DNA of 64,000 bases from Roseateles oligotrophus (GTDB lineage: Bacteria; Pseudomonadota; Gammaproteobacteria; Burkholderiales; Burkholderiaceae_C). The position numbers and the translations under genes are program-made. This document shows positions 1-9,617 of the stretch, one piece after another. Under the pieces are notes generated by a model. The model made no database searches, had not been told where the DNA came from, and saw only the letters and a program-made list of their open reading frames with translations. Every line of letters begins with the position of its first letter. Position 1 is the stretch's first letter. The stretch is taken from the NCBI RefSeq assembly GCF_025717515.1, contig NZ_JAJIRN010000005.1, positions 1-64,000 of the forward strand, written 5' to 3'.

Positions 1-380
1 GCGACCAGCATCTCGTTGACGACGCCCAGGACTTGCTCGGCGAGCTTGTGCTTTTCCAAGCGATGGCGGAATCGCAAAATGGTGGACTCATCGGGCAGGC
101 GACCCCACGCATCCAGCTTGGCAAACTCACGATAGATCGGGGTATCGAAGAAGGCCTCTTCCATGGCCAAGTCGCTCAAGGTGAACCACTGCTGCATGAA
201 ATGGGTACGCAGCATGGCCTCCAAGGAAAACGGCGGCCGGCCGGTGCGACCTTCGGGGTAGAACGGGGCGATCAAGTCGACCAGCGCCTGCCACGGAACA
301 ACCAATTCCATCTGTCCAAGGAACTCGGATTTACGAGTTCTCTTGACGCTGAGGTTCATGTCAAAAGAGGCCTGTTTCAT
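1..380 (-). CDS. IS5-family transposase, N-terminal part (runs off the window)
   Basis: The minus strand from ATG at 380 gives about 126 residues beginning MKQASFDMNLSVKRTRKSEF. This is the N-terminal DNA-binding region typical of IS5-subgroup DDE transposases. Recognisable family landmarks are the VPWQALVDLIAPFYP segment, then LEAMLRTHFMQQWF-LSD and the LPDESTILRFRHRLE block. The catalytic DDE residues would lie further left, outside the window. Whether the full transposase is intact cannot be seen. An open reading frame on the opposite strand (33-560) is a shadow of this gene. Confidence 0.85.
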   Translation of the reverse strand, partial: MKQASFDMNLSVKRTRKSEFLGQMELVVPWQALVDLIAPFYPEGRTGRPPFSLEAMLRTHFMQQWFTLSDLAMEEAFFDTPIYREFAKLDAWGRLPDESTILRFRHRLEKHKLAEQVLGVVNEMLV

Positions 381-444
381 GGGGAGAATTTTGCCTCTGT
401 GGGCTTACGTCTACCTCACAACTCAGGGAGTTATGCAGGATTTC
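1..444 (-). mobile_element. IS5-family insertion sequence, partial (5' end of the element)
   Basis: The window opens inside an insertion sequence read on the minus strand. It carries the N-terminal third of an IS5-type transposase and then about 65 bases of non-coding end. The terminal inverted repeat candidate ends near 444-445 and reads GGAAATCCTGCATAA inward on the minus strand. The adjoining CTAA (445-448) fits the YTAR target preferred by IS5-subgroup elements. The other end and the second target copy are outside the window, so the exact boundary is inferred. Confidence 0.75.
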
Positions 445-445
445 C

Positions 446-677
446 TAAGCGCTTCGACTTGATCCATGGCTACAATCCGCGCATCAGCAACGAACAAGGG
501 CGAGAAAGGCATCATGGTTATGACACCGCGAACTACGACCACACCCCGACCTGGGTTTAGTCGGCCGCGCCTCGTCACGACTTAAAACTTTTTCCCCTTC
601 TCAATTAAAGCGCGGCACTGTCCGCGTTTTTTTTCGACCTCGAACATCGTCCCGCCGCATTCTTCAGGAGTTTCTTC
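446..677. other. Gap between IS5 end and thrS: leader region with one hairpin
   Basis: No coding sequence is supported here. The only clear structure is a terminator-like hairpin at 607-634 listed separately. The stretch next to the IS end shows no recognisable gene remnant, so the IS probably landed between the hairpin and whatever gene originally lay upstream. Confidence 0.5.
607..634 (+). terminator. Intrinsic terminator or attenuator in the thrS leader
   Basis: CGCGG (611-615), loop CACTGT, CCGCG (622-626), followed by eight T residues, with A residues on the left arm. The hairpin is short but GC-only and has a perfect U-tract. It sits only about 45 bases before the thrS start. It could be the terminator of a gene displaced by the IS or an attenuator of thrS. 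Confidence 0.6.
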
Positions 678-2597
678 ATGATCGCTATTCAATTGCCCGA
701 TGGCTCCAAGCGTGAGTTTCCGCAAGCCGTCACCGTGGCCGAAGTGGCTGCCTCGATCGGCGCCGGTCTGGCCAAGGCGGCGCTGGCCGGTCGTGTCGGC
801 GCTGGCGCGGATGCCAAGTTGGTCGACACCAGCTACCTGATGGAGGCCGATACACAGCTGGCCATCATCACCGACAAGGATGCCGATGGTCTCGAGGTCA
901 TTCGTCACTCGACCGCCCACTTGCTCGCCTATGCGGTGAAGGAGTTGTTCCCCGAGGCTCAGGTCACCATAGGCCCGGTGATCGAAAACGGCTTCTTCTA
1001 CGACTTTGCCTACAAGCGCCCGTTCACGCCCGAGGATCTGGCCGCGATCGAGTCCAAGATGAGCGAGTTGGCCAAGAAGGATGAGCGCGTCACGCGCACC
1101 GTCTTGCCGCGCGATGAGGCGGTTAGCTATTTCAAGAGTCTGGGCGAAGCCTACAAGGCCGAGATCATCGAAAGCATCCCGGCGGATCAGGATGTGTCTT
1201 TGTACGCCGAGGGCAAGTTCACCGATCTGTGCCGCGGCCCGCATGTGCCGTCGACGGGCAAGTTGAAGCATTTCAAGCTGATGAAGGTGGCCGGCGCCTA
1301 TTGGCGCGGTGACCACCGTAATGAGCAATTGCAACGCATCTACGGCACGGCCTGGGCCAGCAAGGATGATCTGCAAAAGTATCTGATCCGACTGGAAGAA
1401 GCCGAGAAGCGCGACCACCGCAAGCTCGGCCGCGAGCTCGACCTGTTCCACATGGAAGAGAACGCGCCGGGCTTGGTGTTCTGGCACCCCAAGGGTTGGA
1501 CGGTCTGGCAGCAGCTTGAGCAATACATGCGCGCTGTCTATCGCGACAACGGCTATCTGGAGGTCAAGGGCCCGCAAATTCTCGACAAACATCTGTGGGA
1601 GAAGACCGGCCATTGGGACAACTACCGTGACAATATGTTCACGACCGAGTCGGAGAAGCGTGAGTACGCGCTCAAGCCGATGAATTGCCCCGGCCATGTG
1701 TTGATCTTCAACCAGGGCATCAAGAGCTACCGCGATCTGCCGCTGCGCTTTGGTGAGTTCGGCCAATGCCACCGCAATGAGCCGAGCGGCTCGCTGCACG
1801 GCATCATGCGCGTGCGCGGCTTCACCCAGGATGATGGTCACATCTTCTGTACCGAAGATCAGATCCTTGAGGAATGCATCGCCTACACGCAATTGCTGCG
1901 CAAGGTTTATGCCGATTTTGGCTTCACCGACATCATCTACAAGGTGGCAACGCGGCCCGAAAAGCGCGTCGGCTCCGATGCGCTGTGGGACAAGGCCGAA
2001 TTCGCGGTGATGGAGTCGCTGCGCCGCTCGGGCTGCGAGTTCATCGTCTCGCCCGGCGATGGTGCGTTCTACGGGCCGAAGATCGAGTACACGCTGAAGG
2101 ATGCGCTGGGTCGGCAGTGGCAATGCGGCACTATGCAGGTCGACTTCAATACCGCCGAGCGTCTGGGTGGCGAATACGTAACCGATGCCAGCGAGCGCGC
2201 GCACCCGGTGATGTTGCACCGCGCCATCGTCGGCAGCCTAGAGCGTTTCATCGGAATTTTGATCGAGCAGCATGCCGGCGCCTTGCCGGTTTGGCTGGCG
2301 CCGACGCAGGTGGTGATTGCCAATATCACCGACGCGCAGGCTGATTACGTCGCCGAAATCGTGAAATCTCTGCAGAAACAAGGGCTTAGGGTCCACGCAG
2401 ATTTGCGAAACGAGAAAATCACGTATAAAATCCGTGAGCATTCTTTGCAAAAGGTTCCATATATCCTGGTCGTAGGCGACAAGGAGAAGGCAAATGGAGC
2501 CGTTGCGGTGCGCGCCCGTGGCAACCAAGATCTGGGTGTGATGGCCTTGGAAGACTTCATTGCGAAGATTTCCGCCGACATCACCCAAAAGGCTTGA
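678..2597 (+). CDS. thrS: Threonine--tRNA ligase
   Basis: 639 residues, the usual length of bacterial ThrRS. It charges tRNA-Thr in the cytoplasm. The order is a TGS domain (about 1-62), the second additional editing domain with the HSTAHLL and CRGPHV metal-site motifs that remove mischarged serine, a class II catalytic core (about 240-535) and a C-terminal anticodon-binding domain. The three zinc ligands used to recognise threonine are visible in NCPGH, DDGHIF and MLHRAIVGS. Class II motif 2 is seen around [14 protein letters not shown] ribosome binding site (CAGGAG) lies at a good distance before the ATG. It heads the thrS-infC-rpmI-rplT-pheST-ihfA series on this strand. Confidence 0.98.
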   Translation: MIAIQLPDGSKREFPQAVTVAEVAASIGAGLAKAALAGRVGAGADAKLVDTSYLMEADTQLAIITDKDADGLEVIRHSTAHLLAYAVKELFPEAQVTIGPVIENGFFYDFAYKRPFTPEDLAAIESKMSELAKKDERVTRTVLPRDEAVSYFKSLGEAYKAEIIESIPADQDVSLYAEGKFTDLCRGPHVPSTGKLKHFKLMKVAGAYWRGDHRNEQLQRIYGTAWASKDDLQKYLIRLEEAEKRDHRKLGRELDLFHMEENAPGLVFWHPKGWTVWQQLEQYMRAVYRDNGYLEVKGPQILDKHLWEKTGHWDNYRDNMFTTESEKREYALKPMNCPGHVLIFNQGIKSYRDLPLRFGEFGQCHRNEPSGSLHGIMRVRGFTQDDGHIFCTEDQILEECIAYTQLLRKVYADFGFTDIIYKVATRPEKRVGSDALWDKAEFAVMESLRRSGCEFIVSPGDGAFYGPKIEYTLKDALGRQWQCGTMQVDFNTAERLGGEYVTDASERAHPVMLHRAIVGSLERFIGILIEQHAGALPVWLAPTQVVIANITDAQADYVAEIVKSLQKQGLRVHADLRNEKITYKIREHSLQKVPYILVVGDKEKANGAVAVRARGNQDLGVMALEDFIAKISADITQKA

Positions 2598-2668
2598 GAT
2601 CGCTGCACAGGGCGCGCTTTTGTTTTGTTTGGGCTCCTCGCCTTGGGGCTCGCTGAAAGGTATGCACC

Positions 2669-3214
2669 ATCGCTACATTTGCTGACCGTCGAGCCATTCC
2701 TGAGCGCAAGCATCGGCTGAATCGCGAAATCTTGGCTCCCGAAGTCCGTTTGAACGGCCAAGAAAACGAGCCGCTCGGAATTGTGAGCATCCACGAAGCG
2801 CTCCGCATGGCGGGCGAGTTGGATGTGGACGTTGTCGAAATCTCCGCCACGGCCGTCCCTCCGGTCTGCCGTTTGATGGACTACGGCAAGTTCAAGTACA
2901 TCGAGCAAAAGCGCGCTGCCGAGGCGAAGTCCAAGCAGAAGGTCATCGAGATTAAGGAAGTTAAATTCCGCCCGGGTACGGACGAAGGTGACTACCAGAT
3001 CAAGATGCGCAATCTGCGCCGCTTTATTGCCGAGGATGGTGACAAAGGCAAGGTGACCTTGCGTTACCGTGGTCGTGAAATTACTCACCAAGACATCGGT
3101 ATGCGTCTGCTGGAGCGAATCCGCGACGAGTTGTCCGATGTGGCCGTGGTTGAGAACATGCCCAAGCTGGAAGGCCGGCAAATGATCATGGTCCTGGCGC
3201 CAAAGAAGCGCTAA
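2669..3214 (+). CDS. infC: Translation initiation factor IF-3, ATC start codon
   Basis: The encoded product is 181 residues. IF3 binds the 30S subunit, blocks premature 50S joining and proofreads the start codon. In-frame ATG codons begin only at 2732-region residues that would cut off the N-terminal domain. The conserved IF3 start ([18 protein letters not shown]) begins at an ATC codon at 2669, preceded by GAAAGG at 2655-2660. Rare AUU/AUC starts are the known basis of IF3 autoregulation, because IF3 discriminates against them. The N-domain, the lysine-rich linker ([11 protein letters not shown]) and the C-domain ending [13 protein letters not shown] are complete. Confidence 0.95.
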   Translation: MATFADRRAIPERKHRLNREILAPEVRLNGQENEPLGIVSIHEALRMAGELDVDVVEISATAVPPVCRLMDYGKFKYIEQKRAAEAKSKQKVIEIKEVKFRPGTDEGDYQIKMRNLRRFIAEDGDKGKVTLRYRGREITHQDIGMRLLERIRDELSDVAVVENMPKLEGRQMIMVLAPKKR

Positions 3215-3230
3215 GACCGCAAAATTGACG

Positions 3231-3357
3231 CTACTGAAAACGTAGCGAGGAAGGCCAACTGCTAGGCGCACGGCGCGCAGCGACCGAAACATACTTTGGG
3301 TATGTTGAGGAAGCGAGCACCGCGCAACAACGCAGATGGCCTCCGCAGTAGTTTTCA
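3231..3357. repeat. Long imperfect palindrome, candidate MITE/REP-like intergenic element
   Basis: The infC-rpmI gap holds a 127-base element that can fold on itself. Outer arms ACTGAAAACGTAGCG...GGCCAACTGC (3233-3262) pair imperfectly with GCAGATGGCCTCCGCAGTAG-TTTTCA (3332-3357). The apex is a perfect hairpin, AACATAC-TTTGG-GTATGTT (3288-3306). GC-rich arms between them also pair partly. It contains no ORF. Whether it is a mobile repeat or an L35/L20 regulatory leader cannot be decided from one copy. Confidence 0.6.
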
Positions 3358-3361
3358 ATTC

Positions 3362-3394
3362 AGCCCGCTGATTTGGTCGTTAGCGGGCTTATTA
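3362..3394 (+). terminator. Hairpin between infC and rpmI
   Basis: AGCCCGCT (3362-3369) and AGCGGGCT (3382-3389) form an 8-bp stem followed by TATT. The T-run is weak, so it may be an attenuator or a leaky terminator ahead of rpmI-rplT rather than a full stop. Confidence 0.5.
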
Positions 3395-3466
3395 GCCTCC
3401 AGAGGCCCCCAAGTTCTGCATGAGTAATGCAGACGCCCCTGGAAGCGTTCACAAGAAGGAGCAATC

Positions 3467-3670
3467 ATGCCCAAAATGAAGACCAAGAGCAGCGCGAAGA
3501 AACGTTTTCGCGTTCGTCCGGGTGGCACCGTTAAGCGCGGCCAGGCGTTCAAGCGCCACATCCTCACGAAGAAGTCCACGAAGAACAAGCGCCACTTGCG
3601 TGGCACTACCGGCGTGCACGAGACCAACATGGGCCATATGGCTCAAATGTTGCCCGGCGCTGGCCTCTGA
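3467..3670 (+). CDS. rpmI: 50S ribosomal protein L35
   Basis: 67 residues, very basic, starting [20 protein letters not shown], the signature of L35. It is a component of the large ribosomal subunit. A strong AAGGAG precedes the ATG by six bases. It lies in the universal infC-rpmI-rplT order, 23 bases before rplT. In enterobacteria L20 represses this cistron by translational coupling. The structured 250-base leader here would allow something similar, but that is inference. Confidence 0.97.
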   Translation: MPKMKTKSSAKKRFRVRPGGTVKRGQAFKRHILTKKSTKNKRHLRGTTGVHETNMGHMAQMLPGAGL

Positions 3671-3693
3671 TCGACTTCTGAAGGAGAAATACT

Positions 3694-4050
3694 ATGCCTC
3701 GCGTTAAACGTGGTGTTACCGCACGTGCCCGTCACAAGAAGGTCCTGGCTTTAGCCAAGGGCTATCGTGGTCGTCGTAAGAATGTCTTCCGCATTGCCAA
3801 ACAGGCAGTGATGAAGGCAGGCCAATACGCCTACCGTGACCGTCGTGCCAAGAAGCGTGTGTTCCGCGCACTCTGGATTGCCCGTATCAATGCGGCTTCC
3901 CGTGAGTTGGGCCTGACATACAGCAAGTTTGTGGCTGGCCTGAAGAAGGCTCAGATCGACATCGACCGCAAGGTCCTGGCCGATCTGGCTGTGCGTGATC
4001 CTGCTGGTTTTGCCAGCATCTTCGCCAAGGTCAAGGCCGCTCTCGCTTAA
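3694..4050 (+). CDS. rplT: 50S ribosomal protein L20
   Basis: 118 residues, the standard L20 length. The start [18 protein letters not shown] and the [17 protein letters not shown] segment are diagnostic of this 23S rRNA-binding assembly protein. GAAGGAG sits seven bases before the ATG. It is followed by strong hairpins (4085-4110 and 4120-4151), so part of the transcription probably ends here before pheS. Confidence 0.97.
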   Translation: MPRVKRGVTARARHKKVLALAKGYRGRRKNVFRIAKQAVMKAGQYAYRDRRAKKRVFRALWIARINAASRELGLTYSKFVAGLKKAQIDIDRKVLADLAVRDPAGFASIFAKVKAALA

Positions 4051-4084
4051 TGCCCCTCTGCCGCCGCAAGGCGGTAGGTGGCAA

Positions 4085-4151
4085 CCCCAAACCGGCTTGC
4101 TGGTTTGGGGTCAGCACCCAAAGGCCGCGCTCACTGCTCGGCCTTTTTTTT
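4085..4151 (+). terminator. Tandem hairpins ending the rpmI-rplT transcript
   Basis: The first stem is CCCCAAACC (4085-4093) with GGTTTGGGG (4102-4110). The second is AAAGGCCG (4120-4127) with CGGCCTTT (4139-4146), continuing in an eight-T run. The second has the full layout of a Rho-independent terminator. It lies about 50 bases before pheS, so it may be a partial terminator or attenuator within the operon. Confidence 0.8.
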
Positions 4152-4200
4152 GCCCCCAAATTTTTCCCCTCAAGACTTGCTTGATGAAAACGGCTCCGCG

Positions 4201-5238
4201 ATGAACGACCTCGATCAATTGCTGCAAACGGCTCAAGGCGAATTCGCCGCCGCGACCACGCCCGCCGACTTGGAAAATGCCAAGGCACGCTTCCTCGGCA
4301 AAACCGGTCGCGTGACCGAGTTGCTCAAGGGCATGGCCGCCTTATCGGTCGAAGAGAAGAAGACCCGCGGCGCCGAGATCAATGTCTTGAAGTCCGGCAT
4401 CGAAGCCGCTTTGACGGCGCGCCGCCAGGCCCTGGCCGATGCCGAGTTGGCCTTGCAGCTGAAGGCCGAGGCCTTGGACGTCACATTGCCCGGGCGCCAG
4501 CGCGGCACGGGTGGCCTGCACCCGATCACGCGCGCGATGGAGCGCATCGAAGGCATCTTCGGTTCGATGGGTTTCGACGTGGCCGACGGCCCCGAGATCG
4601 AGAACGACTGGTTCAACTTCACCGCGCTGAACACGCCGGAAGATCACCCGGCCCGTTCGATGCACGACACCTTCTACGTTGAAGGGGGCCATGTGCTGCG
4701 CACCCACACCAGCCCGATGCAGATCCGCTACGCGGTCCAGCATGTCAAGCGGCACCGCGCCTTGATCGATGCCGGCCAGCCCATGCCCGAGATCCGCGTG
4801 ATTGCGCCGGGCCGCACCTATCGGGTCGATAGTGATGCGACCCACTCACCGATGTTTCATCAGGTCGAAGGCCTGTGGGTCGGCGAGAACATCAGCTTCA
4901 AGGATTTGAAGTCGGTCTATGTGAACTTCCTGCAGCAGTTCTTTGAGACCACTGAAATGGATATCCGTTTCCGGCCCAGCTATTTCCCCTTCACCGAGCC
5001 GAGCGCCGAAATCGACATGATGTTCGCCTCCGGCCCGCTGAAAGGCCGCTGGCTCGAGGTGTCCGGCTCCGGCCAAGTGCATCCCCAGGTGATTCGCAAT
5101 ATGGGTCTGGACCCTGAGCGTTATATCGGCTTCGCCTTTGGCTCCGGCATCGACCGTCTGGCCATGCTCCGCTATGGCGTGGGCGATCTGCGCCAGTTCT
5201 TTGATGGCGATCTGCGCTTTCTGTCCCAGTTCAAGTGA
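4201..5238 (+). CDS. pheS: Phenylalanine--tRNA ligase alpha subunit
   Basis: 345 residues from ATG 4201. The longer frame upstream passes through the terminator and is not credible. The product is the catalytic alpha subunit of the (alpha-beta)2 enzyme that charges tRNA-Phe. An N-terminal coiled coil (about 1-85) that contacts tRNA is followed by the class II core. Motif 2 is at [11 protein letters not shown] and motif 3 at [15 protein letters not shown], and both are intact. The [12 protein letters not shown] segment forms the Phe pocket. pheT follows after 26 bases. Confidence 0.98.
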   Translation: MNDLDQLLQTAQGEFAAATTPADLENAKARFLGKTGRVTELLKGMAALSVEEKKTRGAEINVLKSGIEAALTARRQALADAELALQLKAEALDVTLPGRQRGTGGLHPITRAMERIEGIFGSMGFDVADGPEIENDWFNFTALNTPEDHPARSMHDTFYVEGGHVLRTHTSPMQIRYAVQHVKRHRALIDAGQPMPEIRVIAPGRTYRVDSDATHSPMFHQVEGLWVGENISFKDLKSVYVNFLQQFFETTEMDIRFRPSYFPFTEPSAEIDMMFASGPLKGRWLEVSGSGQVHPQVIRNMGLDPERYIGFAFGSGIDRLAMLRYGVGDLRQFFDGDLRFLSQFK

Positions 5239-5264
5239 ACCACCCGTAGCTCGAGAGATATCCC

Positions 5265-7697
5265 ATGCAATTCCCTGAATCCTGGCTGCGGGCCTTTTGT
5301 AACCCTGAGCTGAATACCCAAGAACTGGCCGAGCTGCTGACCATGTCGGGCCTGGAAGTGGAAGAACTCCGCCCGGTCGCGCCGCCTTTCCACGGCATCG
5401 TGGTGGCCGAAATTCTGACCGCCGAGCAGCACCCTAACGCCGACAAGCTGCGCATCTGCAGCGTCAATGCGGGTGGTCCGGAACCGCTGCAGATCGTCTG
5501 CGGTGCGCCGAACGCACGCGTCGGCATCAAGGTTCCTTTGGCGACCGTCGGTGCCGAACTGCCGCCTGGCGAAGATGGCAAACCTTTCAAGATCAATGTC
5601 GGCAAGCTGCGTGGCGTCGAGAGCTTCGGCATGCTCTGCTCGGCACGCGAACTCAAGCTCAGTGAAGAGCATGGTGGTCTGCTGGAGTTGGCGGCCGACG
5701 CGCAAATCGGCCAAGATATCCGCGCTCACCTGAATCTGGACGACACGCTGTTCACCCTCAAGCTGACGCCGAACTTGGCCCATGCCTTGAGCGTGTACGG
5801 CATTGCACGTGAAGTTTCGGCCTTGACCGGTGCACCGCTGCAAATGCCCGTTATTGCTCCGGTTGCGGCGGCGATCGACGACAAGCTGCCGGTGCGCATC
5901 GAGGCGGCCGATCTGTGTGGACGCTTCTCAGGCCGCATCATTCGCGGCGTCAACACCCAGGTGCAAACCCCTGCCTGGATGGTGGACCGACTGGCCCGCT
6001 GTGGTCAGCGTTCGGTCTCGCCCTTGGTCGACATCTCCAACTATGTGATGTTCGAGTTTGGCCGGCCATCCCACATCTTTGATCTGGACAAGATCCATGA
6101 CGAGTTGGTGGTGCGCTGGGCCAAGCCGGGCGAAAGCCTCAAGCTCTTGAACGGCAACACCGTCGCGCTGGACGAGACGGTGGGCGTTGTTGCCGACTCT
6201 CAAGGCGTCGAGTCGCTTGCAGGCATCATGGGCGGCGATGCCACCGCAGTGTCGGACGACACCGTCAATATCTATGTTGAAGCGGCGTTCTGGTGGCCCA
6301 AGGCGGTGATGGGGCGCTCGCGCAAGTTCAACTTTTCCACCGACGCCGGCCACCGCTTCGAGCGCGGCGTTGACCCGGCCTTGACGGCCCAGCATGTCGA
6401 GCGCATCACGCAGTTGATTCTCGACATCTGCGGCGGTGCGGACACGGTTTGCGGCCCGCTCGACGATCAGACGACGCAGTTGCCGGCGCGCACGCCGGTC
6501 AGCCTGCGCGTGGCGCGAGCGTCCAAGATCATCGGCATGCCGGTGACCCAGGAAGACTGCGCCCGCGTCTTCACGCGGCTCGGGTTGCAGTTCGAGCAAT
6601 CGCCAGGTGTGCTGACCGTGACACCGCCGAGCTGGCGTTTCGATATGCAGATCGAAGAAGATCTGATCGAAGAAGTCATCCGCGTGATTGGCTATCCGAA
6701 CTTGCCGTCGACGCCGCCATTGGCGCCAGTGGTCGGCAAAGTCGCGTCGGAAGCGCGACGCTCGGTGCATGCCTTGCGCCATGCGGTCGCGGCTCGCGAC
6801 TATTTCGAGACCATCAATTTCAGCTTTGTCGAAGCCCGTTGGGAGCGCGAGTTAGCCGGCAACGAACAGCCAATTCAGGTCTTGAATCCGATCGCCGCAC
6901 CGCTGGCGGTGATGCGTACCAGCTTGCTGGGCAGCCTCATCAATACCTTGCGCTACAACCTGGCGCGCCGGGCCACGCGCGTGCGCTTGTTCGAAATTGG
7001 CCGCGTGTTTTTGCGTGACGCTTCGGTGCTCGAGAGCGACGCCAGCATTGCCGGTGTCGCGCAACCGATGCGCTTGTCGGGTCTGGCCTACGGTCCGGCC
7101 GAACAGCAGCAATGGAGTCAGCGTGACCGCAATGTCGACTTCTTTGACGTCAAGGGCGATCTGGAAGCGCTGTTTGCGCCGCGCCAGTTGCGCTTCGTGC
7201 CGGCCGAGCATGCGGCCTTGCACCCGGGGCGCAGTGCGCGCATCGAGTTGGATGGCCAGGACATCGGCGTGATCGGCGAGTTGCATCCCAAATGGCGCCA
7301 GTCTTATGACTTGCCGCAGGGCGGTGGTGCGCCGATTTTGTTTGAGCTTGATCTGGCGGCGACCCTGCAGCGCGTGTTGCCAGCCGCTCAAGCGATCCCG
7401 CGTCAACAAGCCGTGCTGCGCGATCTGGCGGTTATTGTGGGAGACAGCGTCAGCCACGACGGCCTGATGGAAGCGATCGCCAGCGCCCATGATGGCTTGA
7501 TTCGTTCCGCCAAGTTGTTCGACGTCTTCAAACCGGCGCAAGCGAACGCCGACATGAAGGATGGCGAACGCAGCTTGGCCGTGCGCCTGGAGTTGCTGGA
7601 TGACGAGGTGACGCTGACCGAAGAGCGTATCGAGCAAACGGTGGCCGCGGTGATCGAAGCCTTGAGTCAACGTTTGGGTGCGCGTCTGCGCGGCTGA
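5265..7697 (+). CDS. pheT: Phenylalanine--tRNA ligase beta subunit
   Basis: 810 residues, close to the E. coli 795. The order is an EMAP-like tRNA-binding domain (about 39-150, [13 protein letters not shown] and CGAPN), the B3/B4 editing domain that hydrolyses Tyr-tRNA-Phe, the B5 domain, a catalytically inactive class II-like core, and the C-terminal ferredoxin-fold anticodon-binding domain (about 715-810). GAGAGATATCCC before ATG gives a plausible ribosome binding site. It is co-transcribed with pheS and ihfA, as in most proteobacteria. Confidence 0.98.
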   Translation: MQFPESWLRAFCNPELNTQELAELLTMSGLEVEELRPVAPPFHGIVVAEILTAEQHPNADKLRICSVNAGGPEPLQIVCGAPNARVGIKVPLATVGAELPPGEDGKPFKINVGKLRGVESFGMLCSARELKLSEEHGGLLELAADAQIGQDIRAHLNLDDTLFTLKLTPNLAHALSVYGIAREVSALTGAPLQMPVIAPVAAAIDDKLPVRIEAADLCGRFSGRIIRGVNTQVQTPAWMVDRLARCGQRSVSPLVDISNYVMFEFGRPSHIFDLDKIHDELVVRWAKPGESLKLLNGNTVALDETVGVVADSQGVESLAGIMGGDATAVSDDTVNIYVEAAFWWPKAVMGRSRKFNFSTDAGHRFERGVDPALTAQHVERITQLILDICGGADTVCGPLDDQTTQLPARTPVSLRVARASKIIGMPVTQEDCARVFTRLGLQFEQSPGVLTVTPPSWRFDMQIEEDLIEEVIRVIGYPNLPSTPPLAPVVGKVASEARRSVHALRHAVAARDYFETINFSFVEARWERELAGNEQPIQVLNPIAAPLAVMRTSLLGSLINTLRYNLARRATRVRLFEIGRVFLRDASVLESDASIAGVAQPMRLSGLAYGPAEQQQWSQRDRNVDFFDVKGDLEALFAPRQLRFVPAEHAALHPGRSARIELDGQDIGVIGELHPKWRQSYDLPQGGGAPILFELDLAATLQRVLPAAQAIPRQQAVLRDLAVIVGDSVSHDGLMEAIASAHDGLIRSAKLFDVFKPAQANADMKDGERSLAVRLELLDDEVTLTEERIEQTVAAVIEALSQRLGARLRG

Positions 7698-7707
7698 GGG
7701 CAGGGCG

Positions 7708-8088
7708 ATGAGTGACGACGACTCGGGCGGCAAAGACCAAGGGCCGGCGGCGCTGATGCTGCTGGCCAGCCTAGATACGCCGACCCTGACCAAGGCCGAA
7801 CTGGCCGACCTGCTGTTCGACAAGCTGGGTCTGAACAAACGCGAATCGAAGGATATGGTCGAGGCCTTCTTCGACATCATTCACGGCAGCTTGGTGCGTG
7901 GCGACGAGGTCAAGCTGACCGGCTTTGGTAACTTCACGATCCGACGCAAAGCGCCGCGGCCGGGGCGCAATCCGCGCACCGGAGAAGCTATCCCGATCAA
8001 GGCTCGGGATGTGGTGACTTTTCACGCCAGCAACAAACTGAAAGCTTTGGTGCAAGGCGAGGTGTGTGCCGAGGATGACATCGAGTAG
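7708..8088 (+). CDS. ihfA: Integration host factor subunit alpha
   Basis: 126 residues from ATG 7708, with GAGGGCAGGGCG before it, beginning 10 bases after pheT. IHF-alpha pairs with IHF-beta to bend DNA sharply at promoters, origins and recombination sites. The HU/IHF core spans about residues 20-115, with the DNA-intercalating arm around [19 protein letters not shown]. An extra acidic N-terminal tail of about 18 residues ([10 protein letters not shown]...) precedes the core. IHF is a usual partner of sigma-54 promoters such as the one at 51680 in this window; that link is inference. Confidence 0.95.
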   Translation: MSDDDSGGKDQGPAALMLLASLDTPTLTKAELADLLFDKLGLNKRESKDMVEAFFDIIHGSLVRGDEVKLTGFGNFTIRRKAPRPGRNPRTGEAIPIKARDVVTFHASNKLKALVQGEVCAEDDIE

Positions 8089-8122
8089 AGTCTGAGATCC
8101 CCACCTGAAGCCCTTGATTTCA

Positions 8123-8572
8123 ATGGAAAATTCGCTGCCAGCGATACCAGCAAAGCGCTATTTCACCATCGGTGAAGTGAGTGATCTATGTGGCGTGAAG
8201 CCCTATGTGCTGCGCTATTGGGAGCAGGAGTTTACCCAGCTCAAGCCGATGAAGCGGCGCGGTAATCGGCGCTACTACCAGCATCATGAAGTGCTGTTGA
8301 TTCGCCGCATTAGGGGGCTCCTTTACGACCAGGGTTTCACGATCAGTGGTGCCCGGAATCAGTTGGTGGATGGATCATCTGGGCCGAGAGCTTCCGAACA
8401 AAATACGGATGAAGCGGAGGAGTCGATTCTTTTCGATGCGTCGATCGAAGACGAAGACATCGGTTTGAATGATCTTGAGTTGCGAGCTCCGGTTGCGAGC
8501 GATCTGACTCCGCTCTCGCTTGATCAAGTTCGAGCCGAGTTGCTTTCAATTCGAGAAACGCTTTTTGCCTGA
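8123..8572 (+). CDS. MerR-family transcriptional regulator beside ihfA
   Basis: 149 residues from ATG 8123. A TTG at 8114 is an alternative three codons upstream. The N-terminal winged helix (about 12-80) has the MerR landmarks YFTIGEVSDLCGV, LRYWEQEF, and RRGNRRYYQHHEV. The C-terminal half is acidic and low in complexity and lacks the metal-binding cysteines of MerR, so the ligand is unknown. A MerR-type gene after ihfA, followed by tRNA-Pro, is a conserved arrangement in proteobacteria. Its last codons contain the -35 box of the tRNA promoter. Confidence 0.9.
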   Translation: MENSLPAIPAKRYFTIGEVSDLCGVKPYVLRYWEQEFTQLKPMKRRGNRRYYQHHEVLLIRRIRGLLYDQGFTISGARNQLVDGSSGPRASEQNTDEAEESILFDASIEDEDIGLNDLELRAPVASDLTPLSLDQVRAELLSIRETLFA

Positions 8573-8594
8573 TGGTTGAAATCTAGGCTATAAT
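8565..8594 (+). promoter_or_regulatory. Sigma-70-type promoter of tRNA-Pro(GGG)
   Basis: TTGCCT at 8565-8570 and a perfect TATAAT at 8589-8594, separated by 18 bases, end 12 bases before the tRNA. The -35 box overlaps the stop of the MerR-type gene. Confidence 0.6.
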
Positions 8595-8605
8595 TTTAGG
8601 CTTAG

Positions 8606-8683
<78 letters not shown>

Positions 8684-8702
8684 TATGAACAAGATTGGAA
8701 TC

Positions 8703-8734
8703 AAAGGGTTAGCTCATTTCTGAGCTAACCCTTT
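8703..8734 (+). terminator. Perfect 14-bp hairpin after tRNA-Pro
   Basis: AAAGGGTTAGCTCA (8703-8716), loop TTTC, TGAGCTAACCCTTT (8721-8734). The stem is perfect but there is no long T-run. It probably ends the tRNA transcript and can also act for the convergent minus-strand gene. Confidence 0.7.
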
Positions 8735-8870
8735 CGGCTTTCTGGGGTGCCCGCGTGCTACGGGCGTCCTAGAAAAATTCAGGTGCTAGATCCATCGATC
8801 AAATGTGGCAGGTCGATCTCGACGAGTCCGCCCCCGAAACGCTTCGCGTGCCAATCCATGGCCATGGGGC

Positions 8871-9458
8871 TCACTTGACCTTCTCCAGCGCGACGCGGAA
8901 CTCTTCCAGTCTGGCCTGGTAGTCGGCCGCGTCGCCATAGTCGAGAAAGCGGTTGTAGCGCCCATGCGTGCCGAGGATCTTGTGCGCATGTTTGATCGGG
9001 CAGAAGTATTGTTCGGTGCGGGCCAGAATCTCGCGCACATAGCTCATCAAGCCATTGCCGTATTCGCAGTAGGTGCAATGAAACTTCTCGATGACATTGA
9101 GGTAGGCGAGTTGGCTGCGGTCGAACACGAGGTAGTCGCCGCGCCGCACCTTGACGATGCCGTAGATCGGGAAGCAGGCCCATTGATAGAAGCTGACGCA
9201 TAAATCCAGCATCAGCAGCGGAATGATCATGCTGTAGATGATCGGGCCGGTGATCAGATTTTGCGGCCGGTTGGCGATGAGCCAACGGAAGAGGTTTGTC
9301 TTCAGCTTGCGATGAGCGGCCTTCACCGACTGTTCGAACTCCACCCTTTTGCCCTTGATCTGGAAGAACATCCGGCTTTCCTGTTGGTGGACGGCCTGAC
9401 GCAGTTCGTCCTCAAGCGCGGCCATGCGGGCCAGAATCTGGTTGATGTTCTCGTTCAT
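8871..9458 (-). CDS. Uncharacterised membrane-associated protein with coiled coil and cysteine pair
   Basis: 195 residues from ATG 9458, with GGGAG five bases upstream. The N-terminal 50 residues are a predicted coiled coil (MNENINQILARMAALEDEL...). One or two hydrophobic segments follow (about 75-108, ITGPIIYSMIIPLLMLDL), then a cytosolic part with FHCTYCEYGNGLMSY and FCPIKHAH, which could form a metal site. I do not recognise a named family. Similar proteins of about 200 residues are known to me only as conserved hypotheticals. It stands alone, convergent with tRNA-Pro. Confidence 0.75.
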   Translation of the reverse strand: MNENINQILARMAALEDELRQAVHQQESRMFFQIKGKRVEFEQSVKAAHRKLKTNLFRWLIANRPQNLITGPIIYSMIIPLLMLDLCVSFYQWACFPIYGIVKVRRGDYLVFDRSQLAYLNVIEKFHCTYCEYGNGLMSYVREILARTEQYFCPIKHAHKILGTHGRYNRFLDYGDAADYQARLEEFRVALEKVK

Positions 9459-9617
9459 GGAACTCCCGCGCAGTCGTCTTGAAGGTTCGCGCATTGTGAC
9501 CAGTTTGTGCTTGAAGTTTGCGCGTTAGGGCTGCGGCGACCTGATCAATGACTGCGAGGGCATCGGGGCACGGATGCCTGAATCCTCCTCGGTGCCCCTG
9601 ACCGGCGGCCAACGACT

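Noticed and set aside
33-560. 175-codon plus-strand frame at the window start
   Set aside because: Antisense to the IS5 transposase start and crosses the inverted repeat, so not a gene.
582-2219. 545-codon open frame on the minus strand opposite thrS
   Set aside because: Complete ThrRS is encoded on the other strand. The minus-strand product has no family features and arises from the high-GC codon pattern.
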